Below are positions 1 to 12,239 of a DNA stretch of 64,000 nt, in pieces. The notes under the pieces were generated by a model. The model was not told the origin of the DNA, ran no database searches, and saw only the letters and a program-made list of their open reading frames with translations. The stretch is from Tenrec ecaudatus. Its lineage: Eukaryota; Chordata; Mammalia; Afrosoricida; Tenrecidae. Position 1 is the first letter of the stretch. Each line of letters begins with the position of its first letter. The stretch lies in assembly GCF_050624435.1 (NCBI RefSeq), contig NC_134545.1, positions 84,207,563 through 84,271,562 on the forward strand, read 5' to 3'. The translations under genes were made by a program, and so were the position numbers.

Positions 1-540
1 CCTATGGAGGGGTCGTAGAGGGCAGGCAAGTCAGTTGGGGTGCAGTGTGGCAGTTGGGGCATGCAGCTTTCCTCTGGTTCTTTGGTGCTTCCCCCCAACT
101 CCCCTGTTGTGACCCCAGTTCTGCCTTGCAGGTCCAGCTGGACCAGAGCTTGTACACGGGTGCAGATGGGGGCTGGGACAGATGAACCCCCCGGGACTGA
201 TGTTGAGTGGTGATGCCAGGAGGGTAGGGAGAGGGTGGGAGTCAATCGCAGTGATCTTCATGTGGCCCTCTCTCTGGGGTTTGGACAGCAGTGGGGTGGG
301 TGAAGGGAGACATCTATCAGTGTGGGACAGGGAGAAATAATAGTTGGTGGGTTGTCAAGAGCTCGGGAGGGAGGAGGAAAAATGGTGAGGAGCTGATACT
401 AAGGGCTCAAATAGAAAGAAAATGTTTTGAAAATGATGATGGCGACAAATATACGGGTGGGCTTGACCCAATGGATACATGTGGATTGTGATGGGAGTTG
501 TACGAGCCCCCAATGAAGTGATTTAGGAAAAAAAGAATTT
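1..540 (+). mobile_element. L1-type LINE 3' end (truncated by window edge)
   Basis: It is the sense copy of the 3' region that recurs many times in the window, ending ACGAGCCCCCAATGAAGTGATTT and an A-rich tail near 525-540. Its 5' part lies before the window. Confidence 0.75.
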
Positions 541-1711
541 AAAAATGTTTAAAAAGGCCAATTGACCAATTTTTCTGTTAAATCCACCCCCCCCCTTTGT
601 TTTAAGTCAGTTCTGAGCTTCTATCACTTGCAAGCAAAAGTGACATGACTGAGCTGAGTGACAGGTGCCCATCCTTGCACTGAAAGGCAGTCCACTCCAA
701 GTCAAGTTTGCAACCTGCCGTTAGCGCGTACATACATACGATCTCACAAAATAGCCTCTGGTGAACGGGTTGGACCCTGTGCCATCTGCTCCCTATTTTT
801 TTTTCCTTTACTCGGACTTTGCATTATTTTGTGTATTTTTGTCAGCTGGTTCAAATCCTTTTTATAATAGGCAATAAGTAGTAGCCATTGCTTCCTTTAC
901 TATCCCGAGTCTGGACTGGAAGACCCCCCCCAGCAAACTAAGGGTTTGTTCTGAGTGGTCAGCTTTGCCTTCCTACTTCAGCTTCCTTTGCTCCTCTCTT
1001 CCCGCCCTTAACTGTACTGCGGAAGTCACCCTTTGTCAGGCAACCATGTTCTTTCGGGAAGGCTGACTGACACCCACAGCTTCTAGGCAGACGTGATGCA
1101 TCTGAAGGTAACCTTGTTTTCCTTGTCAGGAATTTGGGCCGGTAAGACGCCAGAAGATTGCCGGTGGCTTCTTTGTCTGGAAGATCCTTTGATCACAACT
1201 TTCTCTCGTTTTCTACATGTCCTGTGTGGATACGAGTCCAGAAAGTGCTGCGTTGCCTATTTGCGCTGGCACTGCTTGTTCGGGCTCACGGCCCTTCAGC
1301 ACCCATACAACTAGCTGAAGCCAGTCAGAGTCCAACCAACCTAAAGACATCTAATTTAGAGAATGTACTTTAAACCTTGAGCTTGCCCAAGTATTGACTG
1401 TCGTCTCTGTGGAGATAGGGCACCTGTAAATGAGCCAAGGAGCGTTTTCAACCTATCCACCAGGCTCCACTCGTAAAATACTCATAAAAAGAGACGCCCC
1501 CCCTTCCCTTCTTTCTCTGCTTTCCTGCGGTGACGACCTCCCCACGTGACCTTGCCTCTTACAAAGGATCGCCTCCATCCCTCTCCCGAAGAGGAAACAC
1601 AAGAAGCACCACCTGGTGCAGAGCCCCAATTCCTACTTCATGGATGTCAAATGTGCAGGCTGCTATAAAATCACCGCGGTCTTCAGTCATTGTGGGAGAT
1701 ATATAACCATT
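541..1711. other. Unassigned intergenic sequence
   Basis: No gene, repeat family or conserved motif was recognised. Short open frames here have no recognisable similarity. Confidence 0.5.
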
Positions 1712-2220
1712 TGTCAATTTGAGGATTAAGAGTGTAGGGGTGGAGTCTTGCTTGTCAATCAGATCATAGCCACTGAGGCCTCTGTGTGGGCGTGGCCTTC
1801 TCCTGGGAAATCCAGTACTTCCTCCTGGGAGGCAGGAGAGACACTCTCTCTGGTCACACCCCGGGAGACACTGCAGCTGACAAGATACATGGACGCATCC
1901 TGATGCAGCCCTGGGTGCTGGAGAAGCCAAGCAGCGACCTCTGCCTGCGCTGAGATGTTTCCAATGCCACTGGATCCAAAGACTTTCTGCTCACTGGCCT
2001 GTGATCTTCTACATTCGGTGTCATTTCATGTGTTTCATGAGCCTGAAGAGGACTTTATAGATTGGTATTGGACATATGGGCTAATATTAGACTTATGGAC
2101 GTGATCTGGACTGGGCTGGGATGTTTTCTCAATGTTCAATTGCTCTTGCATATAAATCTCTTTCTTATACACATATGTATGTCTATGAATTTGTTTCTCT
2201 AGACTACCCTGACTAACACA
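1712..2220 (+). mobile_element. LTR-like repeat (possibly MaLR/ERVL type)
   Basis: About 510 bases starting TGTCAATTTGAGG and ending TCTAGACTACCCTGACTAACACA-like. The TG...CA ends and the 3' end resemble mammalian apparent LTR retrotransposons. No 5-bp duplication could be confirmed, so the borders are tentative. Confidence 0.4.
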
Positions 2221-2384
2221 GGCATGCACAAACAGTAGTTTTATGTGTTGGGTGCTCTGCTGTTCTCTGTCAGTCTACAGGAGGAAAAGCAAGGCTTCCA
2301 GAAGGATGTGCCTTCAGAAGAAGCACTAAAAGACCCTGATTCAGGATGAGCGAGGAGCCATCTCAATAAACCCATTTTGGATAC

Positions 2385-2462
2385 AAAAAAGAAGAAGAAG
2401 AGGAGGAGGAGGAAGAGGAGGAGGAAGAGGAGGGAGAAGAAGAAGAAGCAGCAGCAGCAGCA
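2385..2462 (+). repeat. Purine-rich (GAA/GGA)n then (AGC)n microsatellite
   Basis: A continuous run of GAAGAAG and GGAGGA units passes into five AGC repeats. All-purine strand over more than 60 bases. Confidence 0.9.
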
Positions 2463-2719
2463 ATCTTTCTCTTTCTCTTAGATCAACCACATAAAACATC
2501 TGTCTCTGGGGACCTTAGGGCTTGCCCTACCATGGCACACGGCATCCTGCACTGAACCATGGTGCTGAGGGGGACAGCCCTGGAGACACAGTGCGGGAGG
2601 AGTGCACGGTCTGGCCCCATCACGCTGGGGCGAGGCACTGAGGGCGTGCAGCAGGGCATCAGGGGGAGCAGACTGATGAAACCCCCAGACCAATCAGCAG
2701 ACCTTGAACTATTTATAGG

Positions 2720-4312
2720 CTTTTCCAGTTTTGTCAGTGATTTTCTTTTTGTTGTTGTGTTTGTTTTTTGCTGCTGTTGTTATTGTTTTGTTGGTTTTGA
2801 CGTTCTTTGTTGTTTTATTTGGATTTGCCTGGTTTTTGCACTTATTGATGTATCTGCACGTCTATCTAGATAAGATAGGTGGTATAAATAATTTGGAGAT
2901 AAAAAGACCAATGGTTGGGGGGGAGGGGCATATGGAAGAAGGGGAAGTGGGATAAAGGAAGGGGAGGGGAAGCCAACCCAAGGACAAGGGAACAACAAGT
3001 GAACCAAAATCAATGCAAAGAATGTCATAGATGCCTAGTGGGGCTCAATCAAGGGCAATGTAGCAGTGAGGAATCACTAAACCTGAATGAAGGCCGAACG
3101 TGATGGTGGGACAAGAGGGAAGTAAAAAGGAAATAGAGGAAAGAACCAGGAGGCAAAGACATTTATGGAGGCCTAAATATAGGCATGTACATATGTAAAA
3201 ATATATATATTATATATAATGGGAATAGAACTATGTACTCATATCTATATGTTAAGAATTAAGATTGCAGATGGACATTGGGCCTTGACTCAAGTACTCC
3301 CTCAACACAAGAACACTTTGTTCTAATGATCTGGAATTCTGTGATGCTCACCTTCCCAACATGATGGCTGAAGACAAAATGGGTGCATAAGCAAATATGG
3401 TGAAGAAAGCTGATGGTGATTATGTATATATATGTGTATATATATATATGTGTACATATATGTATATATGTGTGTGTGTGTGTGTATGTGTGTGTATATA
3501 TATATCTCCCAGATATAGGGTCTTAGGTCTTAAAGGCTTGAAGATAAATAAGCGGCTATCTATCTGAGAAGCAACAAAGCCCACATGGAAGAAGCACACC
3601 AGCCTGTGTGATCATGAGATGTTGATGGGATCAGGTATCAGGCATCTAAGACCCAGAATAAAACCATATCCAAGGTGAATTGTGGCGGGGGGCCGTGGAG
3701 TGGAGACCCAATGCCCATCTGTAAACAATTGGACATCCCCTCAGAGGGGTCAAGGGAAGAGATCAGTCAGTCAGGGTGCAGTATAGCACCAATGAAACAC
3801 ACAACTTTCCTCTAGTTCGTTGCTGCTTCCTTCACCCCACTATCATGACCTCTATCCTACCTTACAAATTGGATTAGACCAAAGTATGCACACTGCTACA
3901 GATAAGGGCACCACCGGCAGTCCAGGATAGATAAACCCCTCAGGGCCAAAAAGGAGAGTAGAGATACCAGGAGGATTAGGGGAGGGTGGGGGGAGAAAGG
4001 GGGAATCAACCACAAGGATCAATCTATAACCCCCTCCCAGGGGGACAAATAATGGAAAAGTAGGTGAGGGGCGACAGAGGACGATGTAAGATATGGAAAA
4101 AATAATCTATAACTTATCAAGGGTTCACCAGGGAGGGTGGATAGAGGAGGGAGGGGGAACAAATGGGGAGCAGATATCAGGCGCTCAAGTGGTAAGAGAA
4201 TGCTTTGAAAATGATGATGGCGGCCTATGTGCAAATGTGCTTGACACACTGGAGGAATGTATGGCTTGTGATAAGAGATGTAAGAGCCCCTGATAAAAGT
4301 ATTTTTTTTAAA
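2720..4312 (+). mobile_element. L1-type LINE 3' end, sense copy
   Basis: Sense copy from the TGTTGTTTTGTTG-like upstream segment to AAGAGCCCCTGATAAAAGTATTT and an A-tail at about 4300-4312. It contains one internal AAGAAAGCTGATGG module and a (TA)(TG) microsatellite at 3420-3507. Confidence 0.75.
3420..3507 (+). repeat. (TA)n/(TG)n microsatellite
   Basis: Alternating TATA and TGTG dinucleotide runs inside the L1 copy. Confidence 0.9.
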
Positions 4313-4539
4313 AGGTAACATTCAATGTTCACATAGTCATTTATTTCTTGTCTTTCTGTTATTTATTTCTTAAGAGTGTTTTGAGAAAAGATGCTTTGAA
4401 TTATTTCAATGCTTGTTAATTGGGAGGCTTGCTTTGTGTCCTAAAAAATGATTGCTTCTGAAAGCTGATCCATTTATACTGGAAACGATTGTGCACTGTG
4501 CAGCTGTAGAGTAGTGTGGCCTGTGTATATCGAATTCAA

Positions 4540-4860
4540 ATTGGTTTACTTTTTTGTTATGTAGATCTTCTGTATCTTTGTTAAGTTTCTTTCTAATTGT
4601 TCTGTTTATCATTGAAGTTGGTGTTAAAGTATTCATCTATTATTGTAGAACTATCTATTTCTCTTTTCATTTCTACTAGTTTGTGTACATATCTTGGAAT
4701 TCCGTCGCTAAGTACATAAATATTTGTTACTGTTATGTCCTCTTGGTACATTGACCCTTTCACCAGTATATGTCCTTCTTTGCCTCTCATAAGGGACTTT
4801 GACGTAAAGCCTATTTAATCATTGATTATTATGAAAACACTTTTCTTTAAGAAAAAATGA
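4540..4860 (-). mobile_element. Old L1 ORF2 fragment, antisense
   Basis: The + strand reads like the complement of an L1 ORF2 segment (TTCTAATTGTTCTGTTTATC, GTATTCATCTATTATTG). Degraded, with no long open frame. Confidence 0.4.
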
Positions 4861-5465
4861 GCAAACATCTGTGTCACGTTGAGAATATGGCCCTAAACTA
4901 AAGTGTAAAGGGATGCAAATGGCTTAGTGCAGACCCATGTGCTTGAGACGTGCTTGATGCTGCAGGGACGCAGCCTCCACTGCTCGAGGACTCCGAGTTG
5001 TAGGTCTGTTTGCAATGAACGACAAGCCTCTTACCTCAAATGCTGTTTGCAAATTGCCACTTGCAATCCCTCTCTGATCCATCCCTAAATAGACAGCAAA
5101 AAAAGGTCAAGTTTTAATTAAAAGCACTTGCCCCAAATGTCGAGGTATACATGTGAGTGTGTGTAAACACACAGGCAAATATGCAGAAGCTTGACGATGT
5201 CACAGCCCAACAGTTTTTTTTGTCTTGATGTTTTCAGTTTTAGGCCTGTTCTTCGAGTCTTGGGGGGGCGCTGATTTAGACAATTCCCTTAGACCACATC
5301 ACCTCTAGTTTCTTCCATATAATGTGTTACTGTATTTTCAGCTATTAAGTTGTATGATTTATTAATTTATCATTCTACTTTTATTTATTTTCCTTCTATT
5401 TTTTAAAGATGAGAATAATTTAGGCTCACAAATTATAGGATCAGACAAAATAGGTTTATTTGAAA

Positions 5466-5514
5466 AAGAATTCAGTATTGTAAAATTAGCCTTTATATAA
5501 AAATCTCACACACA

Positions 5515-5547
<33 letters not shown>

Positions 5548-5559
5548 GAATTCAGTATT
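5466..5559. repeat. (CA)n microsatellite between a 14-bp direct repeat
   Basis: AAGAATTCAGTATT occurs at 5466-5479 and 5546-5559, enclosing 66 bases that end in a (CA) run of about 40 bases. It looks like a short insertion with a duplicated target or a local slippage duplication. Confidence 0.7.
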
Positions 5560-5652
5560 AAGGGACTACCAAGGAAAGCTGCCTATGGACCCAGGGTATC
5601 GAGTTGGTTATCTGTCAGAGGCTCCATATTTATTGGACAGTGACTCTTATTT

Positions 5653-6091
5653 CTGGCCCCTTCTTTTTTTTTTTAATTTTAATAAATCATTTTATTAGGG
5701 GTTCTTATGGCTCTTATAACAATCCATACATTAATTGTATCAAGCCCATTTGTACATTTTTTGCCATCATCATTTCCAAAGCATTTTCTTTCTACTTGAG
5801 TCCTTGGTATCAGCTCCTCTTTTGTCCCCTCCCACCCTCGTGAACCCTTGATAATTTATACATTATTTTAATTTTCATATTTTACACTGTGCGCTCTCTT
5901 CTTTAACCCACATTTCTCTTGTTCATCCCCCTCTGGCCCCTTCTTTTTATTGTCATTTTTTTAAAGATCATTTTACTGGGGGCTCTTACAAAAATCCACA
6001 CATCAATTGTATCAAGCACATGTGTACATATGTTGCCACCATCATTTCCAAAACATTTTCTTTCTAACTTGAGCCGTTGGTATCAGCTCCT
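5653..6091 (-). mobile_element. L1 3' fragment (older, outer) with nested copy
   Basis: An antisense L1 3' fragment lies at 5949-6091, flanked by the near-duplicate CAGTGACTCTTATTT at 5638-5652 and CAGTGACTCTTTATTT at 6092-6107. A second copy has been inserted in its 3' flank (see 5669-5931). Confidence 0.7.
5669..5931 (-). mobile_element. L1 3' fragment (younger, nested)
   Basis: Antisense L1 3' end starting with a poly(T) tract and ATCATTTTATTAGGGG. It is flanked by a perfect 17-bp duplication TCTGGCCCCTTCTTTTT at 5652-5668 and 5932-5948. Confidence 0.8.
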
Positions 6092-6174
6092 CAGTGACTC
6101 TTTATTTAATCCTATTCTTTGCAGTTCCAGAAGAATTTCACGATGTAGTAGGTTTTAATAATAAAAAGAGGGGA

Positions 6175-6355
6175 GGCAGGGGGTGAAGGGCTTGGTTGCC
6201 AGTCAAAACATGAGTGGTCCCAACCCACCAGCCGCTCTGCGGGAGAAAGATGCGGCTGCCTCTTCCTTGGGACCCTGGGGGACAGTACTACTCTCTCCTA
6301 TAGGGCACTGATAGTCAGAATCAGCTGAGGGTTACAGGTTTGGTTTGGGGTTAGG
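6175..6355 (+). mobile_element. AfroSINE copy
   Basis: Sense SINE with CCACCAGCCGCTCTGCGGGA followed by GAAAGATG and an AGTCAGAATCAGCTGAGG tail. Diverged in the tRNA-like head. Confidence 0.7.
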
Positions 6356-7404
6356 TTTACAATAAAAGGAAATATTAAAAGTTCATGCTAATTTAATTAT
6401 CTGTATATCTTTGTTGGTTGCTGGGTATTCTAAAACTATTTTTCAGAGTCCAAAAATGTTCAGATTCTCATTGGTGGGGGAATTTGGTAGCAACTGTTTT
6501 TATTGTTTCATATTTACAGGTTTAAAGGTTTTCTTTAGGAACATAAATGGACGACATGAAGGCAAACACATTTTTCTGTATTACCACTTACATCTGGACA
6601 TCTCTTTTTAAATGTTTCCCAAGAAAGAAAACTTTAATGAACCCAATCTCTAATCATTAACTACAAGGATATAACTCTAGTTATCTTGAACGTTGAGCTC
6701 TCATAGAGTTTCAGTTTATTGATGTACAACCACTGATTAGTCAACATCTACTTGGTAAGTAGAAATGACACAGCACATTTCTTGTGGCCGAGTCATCCCC
6801 ATCCACCATTTCTTCCTCCTGAATCATGTCTACATAGTTGATTACTTCTAGCACCCGCACACTGAGCCAGTAAGAAGGTTTTGAAAGGCTTTGGAGACAT
6901 AAGAGGAGCCCACGACAGCAGACCTAAGGCCAGAATCCAGGTTTTCCGACTCCTTTTTAGTTTTCAGTCTTCTACAGGTGTTTCCTGTGTGAAACGCACA
7001 GTGCCGCTAGGTACAACAGAACAGAGCCCTGTCCAGTCCTGCAGCATCCTCACAGTTGTTCCTGTGTTTGAGGTCACTCACTACTGCAGCCCTGGTGCCA
7101 ATCCCTTTTATTGAAGGTTTCCCTCTTTTTTCATTGACCCTAGACTTTCCCAAGCATGATGTCCCTCGTCAGGGACTGGCTCTTCCTGATAACATGTCTG
7201 ACACAAGTCAGATGAAGTCTCAGCACCATTGCTCCTAAGAAGCATTCTGTCTGAATTCCTCCAAGACTTAAAAGGAGGAATTCCAAGTGTGCCTTATGGG
7301 ATCGCACGGGAGCATTCCTGAGTATTAATATACATTTGATTATGAATTTAGATCACATCTTCAGGGCTAGGAAAGTTTGTGATTAAGGAAATCTTATAGT
7401 GAAT

Positions 7405-7622
7405 CCTTCCCAACTCCAACTCACTGCCATCAAGGCAGTTCTGATTGACAGCAACCCTATGGGAGAGAGTAGAACTACGCCTGTGGGCTTCTGAGACTAA
7501 CTTTTTATGAGAATAGAGAACCTCCTCTTTGTCCTGTGGAGCCCCTGATGGTTTTGAACTGTTGACCTTGCCATGAGCAGCCCAAAAGGTAATCACTATG
7601 ACATCAGGGCTCTTCATGGTCA
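7405..7622 (-). mobile_element. AfroSINE copy, antisense
   Basis: The complement of the SINE is recognisable in CAGCAACCCTATGGGAGAGA and GAACTGTTGACCTTGCCATG. Confidence 0.65.
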
Positions 7623-8011
7623 ATCCTTAGGTAAAGGGAACTATCAAGTCATTTTTGTCTTTTGTGCACATTTTGTGAATATTGACTCATAGAATCTTAG
7701 AGGTCTGCTAACTCAACCTCTTCTCCACAGGAGAAATTCTTTCTTCAATGTGCCCTACCCAGCACGTAGCACGAGTACATCTGTTGGTGTTTCTGCCATG
7801 CTGACAGGAGCACTTACTCTGTGTAAGTTGTGTGACGTATCATACTTAACGCTGCTTTCCCAAGTGGTAGAATTAGAATAAGAATACCCAACTTGCAGGG
7901 TTGTTTTGAGGATTAAATGAGACAATAAATTTTAGAATGCTTAAGATAGGAGTTTTTATTTGATGGGTTTTGTTTTTTCTATTTAAGAAAGCCATGGGAA
8001 CTTGCCATATG

Positions 8012-8150
8012 AACCAAACCAAACCAAGCCAAACCAAACCAAACCACCAAACAAAACCAAACCAAACCAGTGCTTGTATAATCCGATCTACTTCATGGTG
8101 ATCCTGTCTCTGGAGTATAACTCTCTCCTACGGCTTTATCTTTTTAAAAT
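8012..8150 (-). mobile_element. (AAACC)n repeat and antisense SINE fragment
   Basis: An AAACC pentamer run at 8012-8069 passes into a diverged antisense SINE fragment (CATGGTGATCCTGTCTCTGG). The pentamer run probably derives from the SINE tail. Confidence 0.55.
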
Positions 8151-8589
8151 TAGTTTTGTTTGTTTTTGCTGTTGGGGATATGCAGGGGTAAACAAACACC
8201 AAAGTCAACCAGTTCTTCGGGCACAAGTCATTTACATTGACCTTGAAGTTGTGCCACTGTTCTCACGCTCTTTTTCTGAGTTTTTCCTTCCACCTAAGGT
8301 TCCAATCTAATCTTTCAAGTTTCTCTTGTCCATGTGATCCCATATATGGATAGTTTTCCAAAAGGCCTAGTGCTTTTAAGGCAGCTGTTTTTCACCATTC
8401 AAGCTAAGGTCACCTTTGACGTTAAGAAGCCGTCAGAGGTTCTTTTTTGTTTAAGGTTTGAAGACTGCCTCTGGGCAGTAGTTTCAGGAGTTGATCCAGC
8501 CCGTGTGGGTGGCTCTAGAAATCTGGAGCTCCTGGAAATTTGAAGTTCTGTTCTGCATTTCCCCCTTTTTTGATCAAGATTCTTCTACA

Positions 8590-10168
8590 GATTCTTTTTT
8601 TTTTTTTTAATATTTTATTAGGGGCTCATGCAACTCTTATCACAATCCATACATATACATACATCAATTGTATAAAGCACATCCGTACATTCTTTGCCCT
8701 AATCATTTTCAAAGCATTTGCTCTCCACTTAAGCCCCTTGTATCAGGTCCTCTTTTCTTTTTCCCCTCCCTCCTCGCTTCCCCCACCCTCATGAACCCTT
8801 GATAATTTATAGATTGTTATTTTGTCATATCTTGCCCTATCCGGCGTCTCCCTTCACCCCCTTCTCTGTTGTCCGTCCCCCAGGGAGGAGGTCACATGTA
8901 GATCCTTGTAATCAGTTCCCCCTTTCCAACCCACTCACCCTCTACTGTCCCAGTATCGCCCCTCACACCCCTGGTCCTGAAGGTATCATCCACCGTGGAT
9001 TCCCTGTGCCTCATCTCCTATATGCACCAGTGTACAACCTCTGCTCTATCCAGACTTGCAAGGTAGAATTCGGATCATGGTAGTTGGGGGGAAGGAAGCA
9101 TCCAGGATCTGGGGGAAAGCTGTATTCTTCATCAGTGCTACATTGCACCCTGACTGATTCATCTCCTCACCTAGACCTCTCTGTGAGGGGATCTCCAGTG
9201 GCCAACAAATGGGCTTTGGGTCTCCACACTGCACTTCCCCCTTCATTCACTATGGTAAGACTTTTTTTTCTTTTGATGATACCTTATCCCTGATCCCTTT
9301 GACACCTCGTGATCACACAGGCTGGTGTGCTTCTTCCATGTGGGCTTTGTTGCTTCTGAGCTAGATAGCAGCTTGTTCACCTTCAAGCCTTTAAGACCCT
9401 AGACACTATCTCTTTTGATAGCTGGGCACCATCAGTTTTCTTCGCCACATTTGCATATGTACCCATTTGTCCTCAGCAATCGTATCATGGAGGTGTGCAG
9501 CCAATGATAGAATTTTTTGTTCTTTGATGCCTGATAACTGATCCCTTTGGGACCACGTGATCAAGCCTTTAAGACCCCAGACACTATCTCTTTTGATAGC
9601 CAGGCACCATCAGCTTTCTTCACCACATTTACTTGTTCACCCGCTTTGGCTTCAGCAATTGTGTCGGGAGGGTGAGCATCATTGAATGCCAATTTAATAG
9701 AAGAAAGTATTCATGCATTGAGGGCATGCTTGAGTAGAGGCCCAAGGTCCTTCTGCCACCTTAATACTAAACCTATAAATATAGACACATAGATCTATTT
9801 CCCCATCCTCATATATATATTTGCATGTACATGTCTTTGACTAGACCTCTATAAATGCCCTTGGCCTCCTAGCTCTTTCCTCTATTTCCCTTGATTTTCC
9901 TCCTGCCCCACTATCATGCTCCGTCCCCACCTGGGTTACAGCTATACCTCTTCTTTATGTAACCTTACCCTTGATCATTCCCTACCAGGCCTGCCACTGC
10001 CCCCTCACCCCACCAATTTGGATCCCATGTTGTTCCCTTGTTCCTGGGTTTGTTAACACCACTTCCTTACCCCCCTACCTCCCCCTATCCCAAATCCCCC
10101 CGAACTGTTGGTCCTGTTGTTTTTCCTCCAGATAGTTCATCCAGCCTGTCTTATTTAGACAGACCTTA
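8590..10168 (-). mobile_element. L1-type LINE 3' end, antisense, two-module form
   Basis: It begins with poly(T) and ATTTTATTAGGGGCTCATG and runs to TTATTTAGACAGACCT. It contains the TTTAAGACC / AGCTTTCTTCACCACATTT module twice (about 9260-9495 and 9505-9690, the second partly deleted). It abuts the ERV pol remnant at 10168; no target duplication was found. Confidence 0.75.
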
Positions 10169-10202
10169 ATAGGGGGTTGTAATCCTTTGATGGCTTCAGG
10201 TT

Positions 10203-10679
10203 TCAAAGGAGACTGTTGCTGATGGGGAACTGGGTAGGATCTTTTAGGAAAATCTTTACAGGGGTAGCATATTTAGCTTTGCCTGGGACTCTTGTGTCCC
10301 AAACTTCAGGGGTTATGGCTTGTTCCCACAGTTCCCGTGGGGGAATCTGCAGCTCTTCCACTGTGAGGGATATTTGGAAAGCTGTAGAGGGACGAGGATG
10401 AGGCCTGATGACTATGCAGGTGTGTAGCTTGGACAGTGTATCTCGGCCTAGGAGAGGAGCTGGACATTCAGGGATCACTAGGAAGCTATGAGAGAAATAG
10501 AAGTTATCCCAAGGGCATCTGAGGGGTTCAGTAAAATGTTTAACTACAGGGTTTCCTGACACTCCCAGAATGGAGCAGGTGCAGGGTGCCAGGAGTCTGG
10601 GGAAGGAAGTAAGGACAGAATAGGTGGCCCCAGTATCTAAAAGGAAATTTACTGACCTACCTGCTACATCGATGCTCAC
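10203..10679 (-). pseudogene. ERV protease and start of pol, truncated
   Basis: A 158-codon open stretch contains the aspartic protease active-site motif LLDTGA (near 10630-10645) and the downstream LLGRD motif, followed by the protease to reverse-transcriptase linker. The frame ends in a stop at 10203; pol-like sequence seems to go on in another frame to about 10168 and then stops at the L1 junction. The element cannot encode a working polyprotein. Confidence 0.8.
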
Positions 10680-10879
10680 CCTAGGCTCCAGACCAGTAAC
10701 AGCTATTTCTTGCTGCTGGGCCGTCCAGACCGGACTCCTTCAATCATCCTCTTTTAGCAGCTGCACATTGGCCTGGGGGTGCCCCTCCTCCAGGTTTTTG
10801 GCCTTAAGACAGAGGCCAGTCCAGTGGCTGGTCTGCTTATAATGGAAACATGGTGCTCGAGGAAGCTTGTTCTGGTTAG

Positions 10880-10921
10880 GCAGTTCCTAGCCCAGTGACC
10901 CGGTTACCAACAAATGCAGCA
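10880..10921 (-). pseudogene. ERV nucleocapsid zinc knuckle, interrupted by a stop
   Basis: On the - strand the 14 codons fit the retroviral CX2CX4HX4C zinc knuckle, with an internal TAA replacing one of the X4 residues before the PGHWA portion. It lies between the capsid fragment and the protease fragment, as expected for gag. Confidence 0.75.
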
Positions 10922-11114
10922 CTTGGTATCTGATTCGAAGGTCCGAGAAACCTGGGAAGCATTCGATGGGCGTCAGTTATTAAGTGCAGCCAATACCTGG
11001 GCATGCCGGACGTCCTTTCTTTTCTCCTTTTCCCGGACCCGAGACTCCTCTTCCTGCTCCCCCTTGTAAAAGTCCGTATTAGCACAAGCAACCATCTCCT
11101 CTAGGGTAGCTCCT

Positions 11115-11465
11115 TCAGGTTTCTGCACTAGTTTTTGGAACTTCTTGCAAATGTCTGGTGCGGCCCGTGAGAAACTTGTCCCTGATTTTGACTTGCCCCT
11201 CGTAGGATTCTATATCTACAGCAGTATGATTCTTCAGGGCCTCCTTTAGCCACTCTGAAAAGCTTACAGGAGAGTCTGTAGGTCTCTGGTGAATCGCTGT
11301 CACTTTTGCATAATTAATGGCCTTTTGCCTACCTGACTTTAGTCCACCTGTGATACACATCAGGAAATGTTCCCATGCCCACTTGTCCTGAGGCTCACTA
11401 TGATTCCAAGCAGAGCCAGTTAAAGGTACAGCAGTTTCCCCTATGGGATACATGTCATTCATCAC
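11115..11465 (-). pseudogene. ERV gag capsid (p30-like) fragment
   Basis: A 116-codon open stretch resembles the gammaretroviral capsid. It has a W-E-H-F segment, a K-A-I-N-Y-A-K-V run and a S-P-V-S-F-S-E-W-L-K-E-A-L motif corresponding to the major homology region. It is only a fragment of gag; the neighbouring matrix part is not confidently readable and the nucleocapsid part lies in a different open stretch. Non-functional viral relic. Confidence 0.75.
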
Positions 11466-12214
11466 ACGTAACTGCTCTGCAAACTTCCTGGCACCTAAAT
11501 CCAGGGTCCCTTAGGGGGTCCTGGGTGCACTGGGAGCGAAGGTCTCTCTCCTGCTCCTCAAGAGGAAAAATGCTCTAACTATGGCATCTCCGCTCACTTC
11601 CCCATCATTCCACAAAAATGTTCTAGCTGAATCAGGGTTGGAAGGAAGAGTGTACCATTTGCTGGCCATGAGTCTCCTGTTCTAAAAGATATTGTGGCTA
11701 AATAGCGTTGCAAAGCAAAATCAGCTTCTGTTTGTCTAGCCTCTCCGGATCAAATCTATCCCAATTGGACAGGATACATCCAAGGGGGAAATTCCTGGGT
11801 GTCGAGCTGGTAAATCCCATCTAGAAAACACACAACAAGGAATCTATTGAGAGCTTGATGCTCAAGGTCAATAACTGCAGCTTCAGCATGCACCTTTGGG
11901 GTGTTATGAATCTGAGGCCTCAGGCAAGTGTCTCTGCCCAAGGGAGGGGGTCAAAGATCAGTCACTGCAGCTGACATTGGGTCGGACCATTTTCTAGACC
12001 ACAAGCTAGGAGGGCCACTGCTTTGTGTGGCCCCATGGCCTTCAAAGACGCCTGCTGGCAGGAGCAGACTCTCAAATCTCTGAAGGGAAGGGACGTCTAT
12101 CTGGCAGCTCGGGGAACCTGTAGGGAAACTGGAATTTCTGGCTGGAGGATCATGGCTGCGGGGCTGTATTAAGAGCTGTCCCCAAAAGTGCTGGAAACAG
12201 CATCACTTATATAT

Positions 12215-12232
12215 CCGAGTCACATGGGACCA
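12215..12232 (-). other. Possible ERV primer-binding site
   Basis: On the - strand TGGTCCCATGTGACTCGG starts with the usual TGG and lies just after a CTAACA that could end the LTR. I could not assign the cognate tRNA, so the call rests mainly on position. Confidence 0.35.
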
Positions 12233-12239
12233 AATTATG

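Noticed and set aside
1559..1930. 123-codon frame on the - strand
   Set aside because: Overlaps an LTR-like repeat and has no recognisable domain.
8575..10185. Target-site duplication for the L1 copy joined to the ERV
   Set aside because: The two flanks (CTTCTACAGATTC and TAATAGGGGGTTG) do not match, so a simple insertion into the ERV cannot be shown.
10203..10679. Possible domesticated retroviral-type protease gene
   Set aside because: No sign of an independent start or splice structure; frame breaks directly upstream and downstream; best seen as ERV debris.
12215..12232. Assignment of the ERV to a tRNA-named family by its primer-binding site
   Set aside because: I could not match the 18 bases to a specific tRNA 3' end with confidence.
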